Positions 42,368 through 50,951 of a stretch of 64,000 nt of DNA are shown here, in pieces. Positions within the stretch are counted from its first letter, which is position 1, and each line of letters begins with the position of its first letter. Position numbers and translations under genes: made by a program. A model generated the notes under the pieces. That model saw only the letters and a program-made list of their open reading frames with translations. It was not told where the DNA came from and made no database searches. Location: positions 1 through 64,000 of the forward strand of contig NZ_FOQY01000038.1 of the NCBI RefSeq assembly GCF_900113865.1, in the 5' to 3' direction. The stretch is from Streptosporangium canum (GTDB lineage: Bacteria; Actinomycetota; Actinomycetes; Streptosporangiales; Streptosporangiaceae).

Positions 42368-43165
42368 GTGCAGCGCCGTTACCCCTTCCTCGATCATCCC
42401 GGCCCGCTCGCCTTCGCCCACCGGGGCGGGGCGGCCGAGGGCCGGGAGAACACCCATGCCGCCTTCGCGCGCGCCGTGGAGCTCGGCTACACCTACCTGG
42501 AGACCGATGCGCACGCCACCTCCGACGGGGTGCTGCTGGCCTTCCACGACCACACCCTCGACCGGGTGACCGACCGGCGCGGCCGGATCGCCGAACTGCC
42601 CTACCGCGTGGTGCGCGAGGCGCGGATCGGCGGCGTGGAGGAGATCCCGCTCATGGACGACCTGCTGGGCTCCTGGCCGCAGGCGCGCTTCAACATCGAC
42701 GTCAAGGAGGCCTCGGCCATCGCGCCGCTGGCCGAGGCGGTCAGGCGGACCAACTCCTACGACCGGATCTGCCTCACCTCCTTCTCCGACGAGCGGCTGA
42801 CCCGCGCCCGCGCCGCGATCGGCCGTGAGGTCTGCTCCTCGCTCGGGCCGCGCGGCGTCGCGGCCCTGCGGGCCGCCGCCACCACCTCCGGCTACGGCCG
42901 CCTGCTCACCCGCCTGGCCCGCGCCGGGGTGCCGTGCGCGCAGGTGCCGCTGGGCTTCCGCGGCCTGCGGGTCACCACGGCCTCCCTGGTCCGTACGGCA
43001 CACGCCCTCGGCATGCAGATCCACGTGTGGACCATCAACGACACCCGGCTGATGGGGCGCCTGCTCGACCTCGGCGTGGACGGCGTGATGACCGACAACA
43101 TCTCCGGCCTCCGCGAGGTTCTGGAGGCGCGCGGCCAGTGGCACCCCGGCCGGCTCGCCGCGTGA
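42368..43165 (+). CDS. glycerophosphodiester phosphodiesterase
   Basis: 265 residues, GTG start. GDPD motifs: AFAHRGGAAEGRENTHAAF (catalytic His), YLETDAHATSDGVLLAFHDHTLDRVTDR (metal-binding Glu/Asp and second His) and VHVWTIND-like HVWTINDTRLMGRLLDLGVDGVMTDN at the C-terminus. Cytoplasmic TIM barrel cleaving glycerophosphodiesters to glycerol-3-phosphate. No signal peptide. Confidence 0.94.
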   Translation: MQRRYPFLDHPGPLAFAHRGGAAEGRENTHAAFARAVELGYTYLETDAHATSDGVLLAFHDHTLDRVTDRRGRIAELPYRVVREARIGGVEEIPLMDDLLGSWPQARFNIDVKEASAIAPLAEAVRRTNSYDRICLTSFSDERLTRARAAIGREVCSSLGPRGVAALRAAATTSGYGRLLTRLARAGVPCAQVPLGFRGLRVTTASLVRTAHALGMQIHVWTINDTRLMGRLLDLGVDGVMTDNISGLREVLEARGQWHPGRLAA

Positions 43166-43208
43166 GCCGTACCCCCGAGAAATCCCCCCAGTGAACCGAG
43201 GATCGCCC

Positions 43209-44564
43209 ATGACCGCCGAACAGGTCGTCGAGGACTCCCCCCAGACCCGCCGCCGTGAACAGCGCGGCTGGTACTTCTACGACTGGGCGAACTCCGCCTT
43301 CCCCACCACCGTCATGACGGTCTTCCTCGGCCCGTACCTGACGACGATCGCCGAGACCGCCGCCCAGGGCCGCCCGTATGTGGACGTGCTCTGGTTCGAC
43401 GTACGGCCCAGCGCCTACTACTCCTTCGTGGTGGGCACCGCGGCCATCCTGCAGATCATCCTGATGCCCGTCGCCGGAGCCCTGGCCGACCACACCGGCC
43501 GCAAGAAGGAGCTCATGGGCCTGTTCGCCTACCTGGGCGCCGGGGCCACGATGTGCTTCTGGTTCCTGTCCGACGGGCGCTACCTGCTGGGCGGCGCGCT
43601 GTTCGTGACAGCCAGCACCGCGTTCGCGTCCGCGTTCGTCATCTACAACTCGTTCCTGCCGGAGATCTCCACGCCGGACGAGCGCAACAGGGTCTCCGCC
43701 CAGGGCTGGGGCTTCGGCTATCTCGGCGGCGGCCTGCTGCTGGCCGTCAACCTCGCGCTCTTCCTCGGCCACGAGTCCTTCGGCGTGACCGAGGGCCAGG
43801 CCGTACGCATCGCCCTGTCCTCGGCCGGTCTGTGGTGGGCCGGGTTCACGATCATCCCGCTGCTGCGGCTGCGCAACCGGCGCGCGCTCGCCTCGGGCTC
43901 CGAGAGCGCCGGGCAGGCCGTGGCCGGCTCCTTCCGTCAGCTCGGCCGTACGATCGTGGAGCTGCGCCGCTACCCGCTGACCCTGGGCTTCCTGGTCGCC
44001 TACCTGATCTACAACGACGGCGTGCAGACCGTCATCTCCTTCTCGGCCACCTACGCCGACAAGGAGCTCGAACTGGGCCAGAGCGTGCAGATCGGGGCGA
44101 TCCTGATGGTGCAGTTCGTCGCCTTCGGCGGCGCCCTGCTGCTGGGCCGCCTGGCCGCCTCCTACGGGGCCAAACGCGTCGTGATGAGCGCGCTGGTCGG
44201 CTGGACGGTCGTGGTGGGGGTGGCCTACTTCCTGCCCAAGGGCTCGGCGCCGGCGTTCTTCGCGCTCGGCTTCGCCATCGCGATCGTGATGGGCGGCACC
44301 CAGGCCCTGTCGCGCTCGCTGTTCTCGCACGTGATCCCGGCGGGCAAGGAGGCGGAATATTACAGCCTGTACGAGATCAGCGACAAGGGCTCGACGTTCC
44401 TCGGCTCCTTCACCCTCGCCCTGGCGCTCCAGCTGACCGACAGCTACCGCCTGGGCATCATCTCACTGGTGATCTTCTTCGTGGTCGGTTTCGTCCTGCT
44501 GGCCGCCGTCAACCTGCCCAAGGCCATCCGGGCCGCCGGAAACGAGGTGCCGGACCGCGTCTGA
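43209..44564 (+). CDS. MFS transporter, UMF1/Atg22-like
   Basis: 451 residues from ATG at 43209 (MTAEQVVEDSP), with GAGG 8 bases upstream; GTG at 43191 is also possible. The N-terminal GWYFYDWANSAFPTTVMTVFLGPYL is the Atg22/UMF1 signature. A loop GALADHTGRKKELMG is the MFS motif A. Twelve helices. Substrate unknown; fungal Atg22 exports vacuolar amino acids. Confidence 0.9.
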   Translation: MTAEQVVEDSPQTRRREQRGWYFYDWANSAFPTTVMTVFLGPYLTTIAETAAQGRPYVDVLWFDVRPSAYYSFVVGTAAILQIILMPVAGALADHTGRKKELMGLFAYLGAGATMCFWFLSDGRYLLGGALFVTASTAFASAFVIYNSFLPEISTPDERNRVSAQGWGFGYLGGGLLLAVNLALFLGHESFGVTEGQAVRIALSSAGLWWAGFTIIPLLRLRNRRALASGSESAGQAVAGSFRQLGRTIVELRRYPLTLGFLVAYLIYNDGVQTVISFSATYADKELELGQSVQIGAILMVQFVAFGGALLLGRLAASYGAKRVVMSALVGWTVVVGVAYFLPKGSAPAFFALGFAIAIVMGGTQALSRSLFSHVIPAGKEAEYYSLYEISDKGSTFLGSFTLALALQLTDSYRLGIISLVIFFVVGFVLLAAVNLPKAIRAAGNEVPDRV

Positions 44565-44630
44565 GAACGTCTCCGAAAGGGCTCTGTCGCAGACCGGGTC
44601 AAGAACGCGCGATTGGATCACCCCATGTGT

Positions 44631-44658
44631 GGGAATCCACACACGGTATCAAGCGTTG
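44631..44658 (+). promoter_or_regulatory. SigR-type (thiol-stress) promoter upstream of rbpA
   Basis: GGGAAT (44631-44636), 18 bases, GTTG (44655-44658). This matches the Streptomyces SigR/mycobacterial SigH consensus GGGAAT-N18-GTT exactly. It places transcription start near 44665, about 47 bases before the rbpA ATG. rbpA is a known SigR target. Confidence 0.8.
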
Positions 44659-44711
44659 TACGCCGTGGGAGACGAACCCCTCACGACGGGGCCCTCAGGA
44701 GGCATTCAGAC

Positions 44712-45056
44712 ATGGGCGAGCGTGCGCTACGCGGTACCCGGCTCGGGGCGACCAGCTACGAGAACGACCGCAACACCGATCTGGCCCCGCGCCAGGAGGT
44801 GTCCTACACCTGCCCGAAGGGCCATCGATTCGACGTTCCGCTCGCCGCTGAGGCCGAGATCCCGGCGACCTGGGAGTGTCGCATGTGCGGCGCGACCGCC
44901 ATCCGGGTCGACGGCGAGCTGCCGGAGGCCAAGAAGGCCAAGCCCCCGCGGACACACTGGGACATGCTGCTGGAGCGCCGCACGATCGAGGACCTGGAGG
45001 AAGTGCTCAACGAGCGCTTGGCGATCCTACGCGCCCAGCGCCGCAAGAGCGCCTGA
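44712..45056 (+). CDS. rbpA: RNA polymerase-binding protein RbpA
   Basis: 114 residues with AGGAGGC upstream. MGERALRGTRLGATSYENDRN opens the sigma-interacting N-terminal tail and the core has the zinc motif SYTCPKGHRFDVP...WECRMCGA. The C-terminal basic linker and sigma-interaction domain follow (PPRTHWDMLLERRTIEDLEEVLNERLAILR). Actinobacteria-specific; stabilises the sigma-A open complex. Preceded by a SigR-type promoter, so it is probably induced by thiol oxidation. Confidence 0.97.
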   Translation: MGERALRGTRLGATSYENDRNTDLAPRQEVSYTCPKGHRFDVPLAAEAEIPATWECRMCGATAIRVDGELPEAKKAKPPRTHWDMLLERRTIEDLEEVLNERLAILRAQRRKSA

Positions 45057-45064
45057 CCGGCTCG

Positions 45065-45101
45065 GGAGACCCCCGGCCCCGACAGGGGGCCGGGGGTCTC
45101 C
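45065..45101. terminator. rho-independent-like terminator after rbpA
   Basis: GGAGACCCCCGGCCCC, 5-base loop, GGGGCCGGGGGTCTCC: a perfect 16-bp stem starting 9 bases after the rbpA stop. A short pyrimidine stretch follows (TCCGTTCCC). Confidence 0.85.
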
Positions 45102-45209
45102 TCCGTTCCCGGGCACGTGTGAAGGCCACCGGGGTTCCGGGAAGTGGCCCAGCGGATCGCCCCCTTATCGGCTCTTAAAGTCGGTCCACAGCTCCTCTAG
45201 AGTCCTGCC

Positions 45210-46031
45210 ATGACGACGGAGACCGGCACCGATGACACGATGAACCCGACAGCCGCACAGCGAGCGGCGACGCTCCGGACACTGCACGTACCGGGCGCCC
45301 CCTTGGTGCTGCCCAACGTCTGGGACGCCGCGTCGGCCCGCACCGTCGAGGCGGCCGGGTTCCCGGCGCTCGCCACCGGCAGTGCCGCGGTCGCCTCCGC
45401 ACTCGGCTACGACGACGGACAGGCCGCGCCGGTCGAGGAGATGCTGGCCGCGGTCGGCCGGATCGTCCGGGTGGCCGGCGTCCCCGTCACCGCCGACCTG
45501 GAGCGCGGCTACGGGCTGGAGCCGGCGGAGCTGGTGGAACGGCTCGCCGCCACCGGCGCGGCCGGCTGCAACCTGGAGGACTCCGACCCCCGCACGGGTG
45601 AGATGATCGACGCCGGTGAGCAGGCCGCCTTCCTGGCGGCGGTCCGCGCCGCGGCCACCGAGGCGGGCACCGACCTGGTGATCAACGCCCGGGTCGACAT
45701 CTACCTGCACGGCGAGGGGACCCCCGCCGAGAGGCTCGCCGAGTCCGTCCGGCGCGGCCGCCGCTACCTGCGGGCCGGCGCCGACTGCGTCTACCCGATC
45801 TTCGCCTCCGGGGCCGACGAGATCCGGGCGCTGGCCGAGGGGATCGACGGCCCGATCAACATCCTGTTCCGTGCCGGAACTCCGTCACTCGGGGAACTGG
45901 CCGCGAGCGGAGTGGCCCGCGTGAGCTTCGGCCCCGGCCTGCACCGGGCCGTACAGGCCCACACCGCCCGGATGGCCGCGGCGATCCGGGCCGGGCGGAG
46001 CCCGTACCCGCCGGAGGACCCCACCCGCTGA
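45210..46031 (+). CDS. isocitrate lyase/PEP mutase-superfamily enzyme
   Basis: 273 residues. The family pattern is clear: LVLPNVWDAASARTVEAAGFPALATGSAAVASALGYDD, VTADLERGYG (metal-binding Asp), GCNLEDSD, INARVDIYL and VARVSFGPGLHRAVQ. It lacks the KKCGH loop of true isocitrate lyase, so it belongs to the PEP mutase/2-methylisocitrate lyase-like hydrolase group. Substrate unknown. ATG 45240 is an alternative start. Confidence 0.88.
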   Translation: MTTETGTDDTMNPTAAQRAATLRTLHVPGAPLVLPNVWDAASARTVEAAGFPALATGSAAVASALGYDDGQAAPVEEMLAAVGRIVRVAGVPVTADLERGYGLEPAELVERLAATGAAGCNLEDSDPRTGEMIDAGEQAAFLAAVRAAATEAGTDLVINARVDIYLHGEGTPAERLAESVRRGRRYLRAGADCVYPIFASGADEIRALAEGIDGPINILFRAGTPSLGELAASGVARVSFGPGLHRAVQAHTARMAAAIRAGRSPYPPEDPTR

Positions 46032-46305
46032 GGCGCGCCGCGGCGCAGCTCCCCGCGCCCTCCAGGGCCGTACGGACGTTGCGGCATGAGGGAGACATCC
46101 GGCATGATCGGATTCATGATCTACGGAAAGGGCGTCCTGCGCCCCAGCCGGTGAAGGCCGGCCCCGGGAAGCCGGGCCAAGGTCCCGTCGACGACCGGCC
46201 CGCCTTCCCGCCCCACACGATCGCGATGTCCGCACTCCACGGTCCAGGCCCGTGGCCGGACGCCGGGTTCCGGCTCCCGCCGACTCCGTTTTCACGAGGA
46301 GAGGC

Positions 46306-47708
46306 ATGACCGGCGCGAACGGCAGGGCCGAAAAGCTCCGGGCGCGGCAGGAGGAGGCACACCGCCGGCACGCGCTGCGGCGGGAGGCCGAGGCACGTGC
46401 CCGCGCACGCCTGCCGATACGCGCCACACCGCCGGAGCACGTGGTCCTGCGCCTGGGCCCCACCAACTCGGGAAAGACCCACGACGGGCTCGAGTTCCTT
46501 CTCGCCCAGGCCGGGCACGGCCTGAAGGGGACCTATGCCGCGCCCCTGCGGATGCTCGCCAGGCAGGCGTACGAGCGGCTGCGAGAGCGCGTCCGGCCCG
46601 AACGGCTCGGCCTCGTCACCGGTGAGGAACGGATCAACCCGGAGGCCGACATCCTCTGCTGCACCGCCGAGTCGGCCCGCACCTCCGGCGACGTGCTCGT
46701 GATCGACGAAGCCCACTGGCTCGCCGGGAGCAGATCCGCCGGCTCGTCGCCGGTGAGGTGGAGGTGATCGTCACCACCGACGTGATCGGGCACGGAGTCA
46801 ACCTGCCGCTCCGCGCGGTGGCCTTCGCCGAGACCGGCAAGTTCGACGGCGGGCGGCGCCGCCCCCTGCGGTTGTGGGAGGCGGCCCAGATCGCCGGGCG
46901 AGCCGGACGCCGGGGCCACGGCGCGGGCGACGGCCTGGTGGCCGTCTACAGGAGCGGCGTCTGCGGTTTCTCCCCCGACGCCGATCTCGTGCGCGCCGCC
47001 GTACACGTCGCGAACGGCGCTCCCTCCGATCTTCTGCTCGCCCGGGCCCGTCTCCGCCCCGCCTGGCACGACCTCGGAGATCCCAGGCCGGGAGAGATCC
47101 CGCACGCGCTCAACGGCTGGTACCAGGCCGCCCGCGACGAGCGGCCCTTCCACTCCTGGCTGGACCCCGCACCCGTCGACTCCCTGCTGGAGATGTGGCA
47201 GGTGGCCCGTGCCTCCGCCGGTGTGAGAGGAGCGGTGGACGCGGCCTGGCCCGGCGACGGGCTGACGGTGTGGCGGCTCATGAACCTTCCCCTGGACCCC
47301 GGCGGGGCCTTCGGCAGGATCGCTTCAGCCGTGCTGAACGGCGGCTCGCTGCGGGCGTTGACGCTGCCGGAGCCGGCGGTCTCCCGCCTGGACCTCGAAG
47401 ACGCGGAACGGTACGCCGCCACCATGCGCGATCTGCGCACGGCGGCACAGTCGTTCGGAGCCATCGGCGGCGTGGACCCGGCGGAGACCGCCGCCGGTGA
47501 GGAGGCCGCGTCCGCCCGCATCGTCGACCTGGTCGCCGGGCGCGGGCCGCTGGTGAAGGCGCCGGCGTGCCTGTCGTGCGGCGCATCGTGCGCCCCCTGG
47601 TTCGAACGGTGTGACGGCTGTCACGGTGGCCGCGCCGGGCGACGCCGGCCCGTGTCCCTCCGGGACGCGGGCCGCGGGGCCGTGCGAGGATCATCCGAGG
47701 GGGACTGA
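46306..47708 (+). pseudogene. SUV3-like DEAD/DEAH helicase with internal deletion and frameshift
   Basis: 5' part from ATG 46306 with GAGGAGAGG upstream: LRLGPTNSGKTHDGLEFLL (motif I), YAAPLRMLARQAYERL (Ia), VTGEERINPEADILCCTAESA and VLVIDEAHW (DEAH). The frame then breaks near 46722. The next frame gives RREQIRRLVAGEVEVIVTTD, VIGHGVNLPLRAVAF and QIAGRAGRRGHG (motif VI), then the SUV3-type C-terminus with a Cys cluster (CLSCGASCAPWFERCDGC). Between DEAH and REQIRRL the rest of the RecA1 domain and motifs III-IV are missing. Expression would yield a ~153-residue stub. Confidence 0.85.
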
Positions 47709-47709
47709 C

Positions 47710-48369
47710 ATGCGAATAGTCATCGCGGGTGGACACGGGAAGATCGCTCTACGGCTGGAGCGGCTGCTCGCCGGACGTGGCGACGAGCCGGCCGGGCTGA
47801 TCCGCAGGCCCGAGCACGAGCCGGACATCCGGGCGGCCGGGGCCCGGGCCGTCCTGTGCGATCTGGAGAAGGCCTCGGTGGAGGAGGTGGCCGCTCACCT
47901 GGCGGGGGCCGACGCGGTGGTGTTCGCCGCCGGAGCGGGGCCGAACAGCGGCGCGGCCCGCAAGGACACCGTCGACCGCGGAGCCTCGGTCCTGCTGGCC
48001 GACGCGGCCGAGCGCGCCGGGGTCCGCCGCTTCGTCCAGATCTCGTCCATGGGTGCCGGCAAGCCGCCGGAGCCGGGCGGCGACGAGGTCTGGGCGGCCT
48101 ACATCACGGCCAAGACCGAGGCGGAGAACGACCTGCGCGGCCGCGACCTGGACTGGACGATACTCCGCCCCGGAGCGCTGACCGACGTTCCCGGAACGGC
48201 TCTGGTCACCCTCTCGGATCCGCCGCTGCCCCCTGGCCAGGTGCCTCGCGACGACGTCGCCACGGTGATCGCCGCGCTGCTGGACACCCCCGCCGGCCAC
48301 CGCCGCACCCTGGAGCTCATCGGCGGCGACACCCCCGTCGAGGCGGCTGTCCGGGCCCTGAACTCGTAG
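47710..48369 (+). CDS. NAD(P)-binding SDR family protein
   Basis: 219 residues. MRIVIAGGHGKIALRLERLLAGRG has the atypical-SDR glycine loop (GGHGKIA), followed by ADAVVFAAGAGPNSGAARKDTVDRGASVLLADAAERAGVRRFVQISSMGA and DLDWTILRPGALTDVPG. This is the NmrA/YwnB-like group, with no strict YxxxK. Starts 2 bp after the helicase pseudogene stop. Function unknown. Confidence 0.87.
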   Translation: MRIVIAGGHGKIALRLERLLAGRGDEPAGLIRRPEHEPDIRAAGARAVLCDLEKASVEEVAAHLAGADAVVFAAGAGPNSGAARKDTVDRGASVLLADAAERAGVRRFVQISSMGAGKPPEPGGDEVWAAYITAKTEAENDLRGRDLDWTILRPGALTDVPGTALVTLSDPPLPPGQVPRDDVATVIAALLDTPAGHRRTLELIGGDTPVEAAVRALNS

Positions 48370-48532
48370 GCACGGGGATAGCAGGCGGATTCCTCCCGCT
48401 CGTCACCGTGCTCGGAACGGCTCGGAACAGGGCGTGACGGCGCGGAACGGAACGGGGCATGACGGCGCGGGCTCTTGCGGACGGGTGCCGGCCGCGAGAG
48501 GGGGCGCAGCCGTCCGTGTGGCGGGCGTCCAA

Positions 48533-48538
48533 TAAAAT
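48533..48538 (+). promoter_or_regulatory. -10 element for leaderless mRNA
   Basis: TAAAAT ends 6 bases before the ATG at 48545, so the expected transcription start coincides with the start codon. No Shine-Dalgarno is visible. A leaderless transcript is predicted. Confidence 0.5.
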
Positions 48539-48544
48539 ACCCTG

Positions 48545-48988
48545 ATGCGCGATCTTGGTGAGGACCCGCGACCGGCCCGTGGCGCGGTCCGGGAGGTCTA
48601 CGACGTGGCCCGGGCGGCGACCATCGACTACTCCCCCGACCTGGACGGGTTCGCCGATCCCGGCGAGATCGTCTGGGCCTGGGTCCCCTATGAGGAGGAT
48701 CCGGACCGGGGCAAGGACCGGCCTCTGCTGGTGGTCGGCCGTCACGGGCGACGACTGCTGGCGATGATGCTGTCCAGCCGCGGCGGTGGCGGCGACCCCC
48801 GCGAGTGGCTGGAGATCGGCCCCGGACGCTGGGACCAGGACAACCGGGTCTCCTACCTGCGGCTGGACCGGATCTTTGAGCTCGACGAGGACGACATCCG
48901 GCGTGAGGGCTCGGTCCTGGACCGCGAGCGGTTCACCCGCGTCGCCACCGTCCTGAGAGGCGTTCACGGCTGGGCCGCCGACGGGTAG
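48545..48988 (+). CDS. PemK/MazF-fold protein without an antitoxin neighbour
   Basis: 147 residues. An acidic N-terminal stretch of ~35 residues precedes a PemK-like beta-barrel core: PGEIVWAWVPYEEDPDRGKDRPLLVVGRHGRRLLAMMLSS...DNRVSYLRLDRIFELDEDDIRREGSVLDRERFTRVATVL. The MazF-like GEIVW...DRPLLVVGR pattern is clear. No antitoxin ORF flanks it. It may be a MazF-like nuclease or a non-toxic relative common in actinomycetes. Predicted leaderless. Confidence 0.8.
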   Translation: MRDLGEDPRPARGAVREVYDVARAATIDYSPDLDGFADPGEIVWAWVPYEEDPDRGKDRPLLVVGRHGRRLLAMMLSSRGGGGDPREWLEIGPGRWDQDNRVSYLRLDRIFELDEDDIRREGSVLDRERFTRVATVLRGVHGWAADG

Positions 48989-49006
48989 CGGACCGGGAAC
49001 GGCCCG

Positions 49007-49894
49007 CTAGGGCCTCCCGGTGTCGGCGATGATCTGGAAGGCCGCGCCCGACCCGCCGGCGGCCGACTCGACCGCGGCCTGCGCCTCGGTGACGAGGTCT
49101 CCGGCGGCGTAGACACCGGGCACGCTGGTGTGGAAGGAGTCATCGACCTCCACGTAGCCGTCCTCGTCCGTCGCCAGGCCCAGGCGTTCGGCAAGGTGGG
49201 CGATCAGCGGCACGGGTCGCTGGTCGAGCTGCCAGAGCAGGGTCTGCCGGTCGATGACCGTGCCGTCGGCCAGTTCGACCGCGCGCAGGTCCCCGCCGAT
49301 GTGGTGCAGCCTGCGGATCTTCCCCTCGACGACCTCCCCACCCCACTCGCCCGCCGGCGTGGCGCCGTCCGTCAGGACGATCACGTCGTCGCTCCAGGCG
49401 GAGAACCCGGCGACGGCGGTCGCGGCGAACTCCGGGTCGCCGGTCACCACGCCCCAGGTGCGGTCGCGGTTCTCCCAGCCCAGGCAGAACGGGCAGCGGA
49501 TGACCGTCTTGCCCCAGCACGCGCCGAACCCCTCGATCTCGGGATGGACGTCGACCATGCCCGCGGTGAGCAGCACCCGCCGGGCCCACATCGGAGGGCC
49601 GTCCTCGGCGGTGACGGTGAACCCGACCTCGGGATCGGGGGTCACGTCGGTGCCGGTGACCTCGTGCAGCTCGGCCATGCCGTACTTCTTCAGGTCGTCC
49701 CAGGCGCGGCGGCGGTATTCGCCGGGGCTCACCCCGTCGAGGCCGACGATGCCGTGCATCTCCTCGGCGAAGGCGTTGCGGGGCGGGCGCGCGGAGTCCA
49801 GGACCACCACCCGGCGCAGGGACCGGCTGAGCGCCATCGCCGCCGTCAGCCCGGCCGGCCCGCCACCGATGATCGCCACGTCGAAATGCTGCAT
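49007..49894 (-). CDS. thioredoxin-reductase-like FAD/NAD(P) oxidoreductase
   Basis: 295 residues. FAD-binding DVAIIGGGPAGLTAAMALSR, redox pair VIRCPFCLGWE (CxxC), and the C-terminal FAD site TSVPGVYAAGDLVTEAQAAVESAAGGSGAAFQI. The NAD(P) glycine loop is weak (WGVVTGDPEFAATAVAG). Such low-similarity TrxR relatives often make disulfides in natural products (as in HlmI/GliT). No thioredoxin lies beside it. A 10-bp dyad at 49973-50013 is upstream. Confidence 0.88.
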   Translation of the reverse strand: MQHFDVAIIGGGPAGLTAAMALSRSLRRVVVLDSARPPRNAFAEEMHGIVGLDGVSPGEYRRRAWDDLKKYGMAELHEVTGTDVTPDPEVGFTVTAEDGPPMWARRVLLTAGMVDVHPEIEGFGACWGKTVIRCPFCLGWENRDRTWGVVTGDPEFAATAVAGFSAWSDDVIVLTDGATPAGEWGGEVVEGKIRRLHHIGGDLRAVELADGTVIDRQTLLWQLDQRPVPLIAHLAERLGLATDEDGYVEVDDSFHTSVPGVYAAGDLVTEAQAAVESAAGGSGAAFQIIADTGRP

Positions 49895-49972
49895 GACGGC
49901 CTCCTTCCGCTGGTGACCGGCCCTCCGCCGGCGACCGGCCGCTCAGAGCTGATCACCAGCCACAAGTCCGAT

Positions 49973-50013
49973 CCGTGTTGTCGCCGGAAAGCCGTACTCC
50001 GGAGACAACACGG
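49973..50013. promoter_or_regulatory. nested inverted repeat upstream of the flavoprotein
   Basis: CCGTGTTGTC (49973-49982) and GACAACACGG (50004-50013) form a perfect 10-bp dyad enclosing CCGGA (49984-49988) and TCCGG (49998-50002). About 80-120 bases upstream of the flavoprotein start. Could be a repressor site or a structured leader. Confidence 0.55.
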
Positions 50014-50319
50014 CATGCCAAGAGGATGCCCGCTGGCGGACACGCCAGTCGCGGCCGGCCGGACCGCGCGCACCGAATACCGGGTGGAGCGCAGCCGATC
50101 AAGCCGGCATGCCGGCGTTTCACGGACGGCAGAAGGCTCATCCACGTCTCCGAACCTCTCTCCGGGCACCCGCGCCGGGGCGGTGAGCCGGCGCGCGGGC
50201 GGCGGCGGCGCCCCCTCCCCGGACCGGGACGCGGTGCGCGTGGCCTCTGGCCGTCAAGGTCCGCCGGGAGGACGGTCCCGGGGCCGCGCATCGGTGAAAT
50301 CACCGGTCCCGCGGCGGCC
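50014..50319. other. low-complexity GC-rich stretch before the cutinase remnant
   Basis: About 300 bases without a recognisable gene. If the cutinase had a normal start and signal peptide they should lie here, but none is readable, so the 5' end of that gene is also decayed. Confidence 0.3.
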
Positions 50320-50925
50320 GGGCGGGCGGCGGCGCAGGCCACGGGGCCGCCGCGGACGAGCGCCCCCGCCGCCTACGCCGCGCCCTTCACGGCCCCCGCC
50401 GCGCAGGTCGCGGCGAACCCGTACGAGCGCGGCCCCAACCTCACCGTCTCCAGCATCGAGGCCGTCCGGGGCCCGTTCGCCATCGCGGAGACCGACGTCT
50501 CGTCACTGCGTGTGACCGGCTTCGGCGGAGGAACGATCTACTATCCGACCGGCACCGGCGAGGGGACGTTCGGGGCCGTCGCCATCGCCCCCGGCTACAC
50601 CGCCGACAAGTCCAGCATGGCCTGGCTCGCGCCCCGGATCGCCTCCCAGGGCTTCGTCGTCTTCAACTTGAAGCGCTCCCCACGACTGAAGTCGGGGGAT
50701 TCCAGCCAGCTCGGGCTCCGTCTGCACGATGGCCTGAGCCGCTGTTGCTTGGCGGTTCGCCTTCCGGCCCACGCGGTTGCGTGGTTTGCGCGCCGAGAAC
50801 GACACGATCGCCCCGGTGGCCTCGCACTCGAAGCCGTTCTACAACAGCCTGCCGTCCTCGCTGGACAAGGCCTACCTGGAGCTCGACGGCGCCGGCCACC
50901 TCGCGCCCCCGCCGCCGGCGCGCTC
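50320..50925 (+). pseudogene. cutinase / PET-hydrolase-family lipase remnant
   Basis: First segment: AANPYERGPNLTVSSIEAVR, then GFGGGTIYYPTGTG, FGAVAIAPGYTADKSSMAWL and ASQGFVVFN (to about 50668), the N-terminal third of actinobacterial type I cutinases such as TfCut2, with the oxyanion Tyr (GYT). Then ~120 bases of IS-derived sequence. The second segment in another frame reads AENDTIAPVASHSKPFYNSL and DKAYLELDGAGHLAP (50792-50910), containing the catalytic Asp and His loops. The middle, with the GHSMGG nucleophile, is missing, as is the C-terminal disulfide segment. Confidence 0.88.
50669..50790 (-). mobile_element. IS200/IS605-type remnant (tnpB 3' end) inside the cutinase
   Basis: The sequence CTCCCCACGACTGAAGTCGGGGGATTC at 50676-50702 (shown here as its hairpin arms CCCC-CGACT and AGTCGGGG around GA) is the terminal hairpin type seen at IS605-family ends. 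Read on the minus strand the rest gives PRNRVGRKANRQATAAQAIV and GIPRLQSWGAL, resembling a TnpB C-terminus. Only ~120 bases remain. Confidence 0.65.
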
Positions 50926-50951
50926 CGGGGACGGCTCCCGGGCGCGGACGG

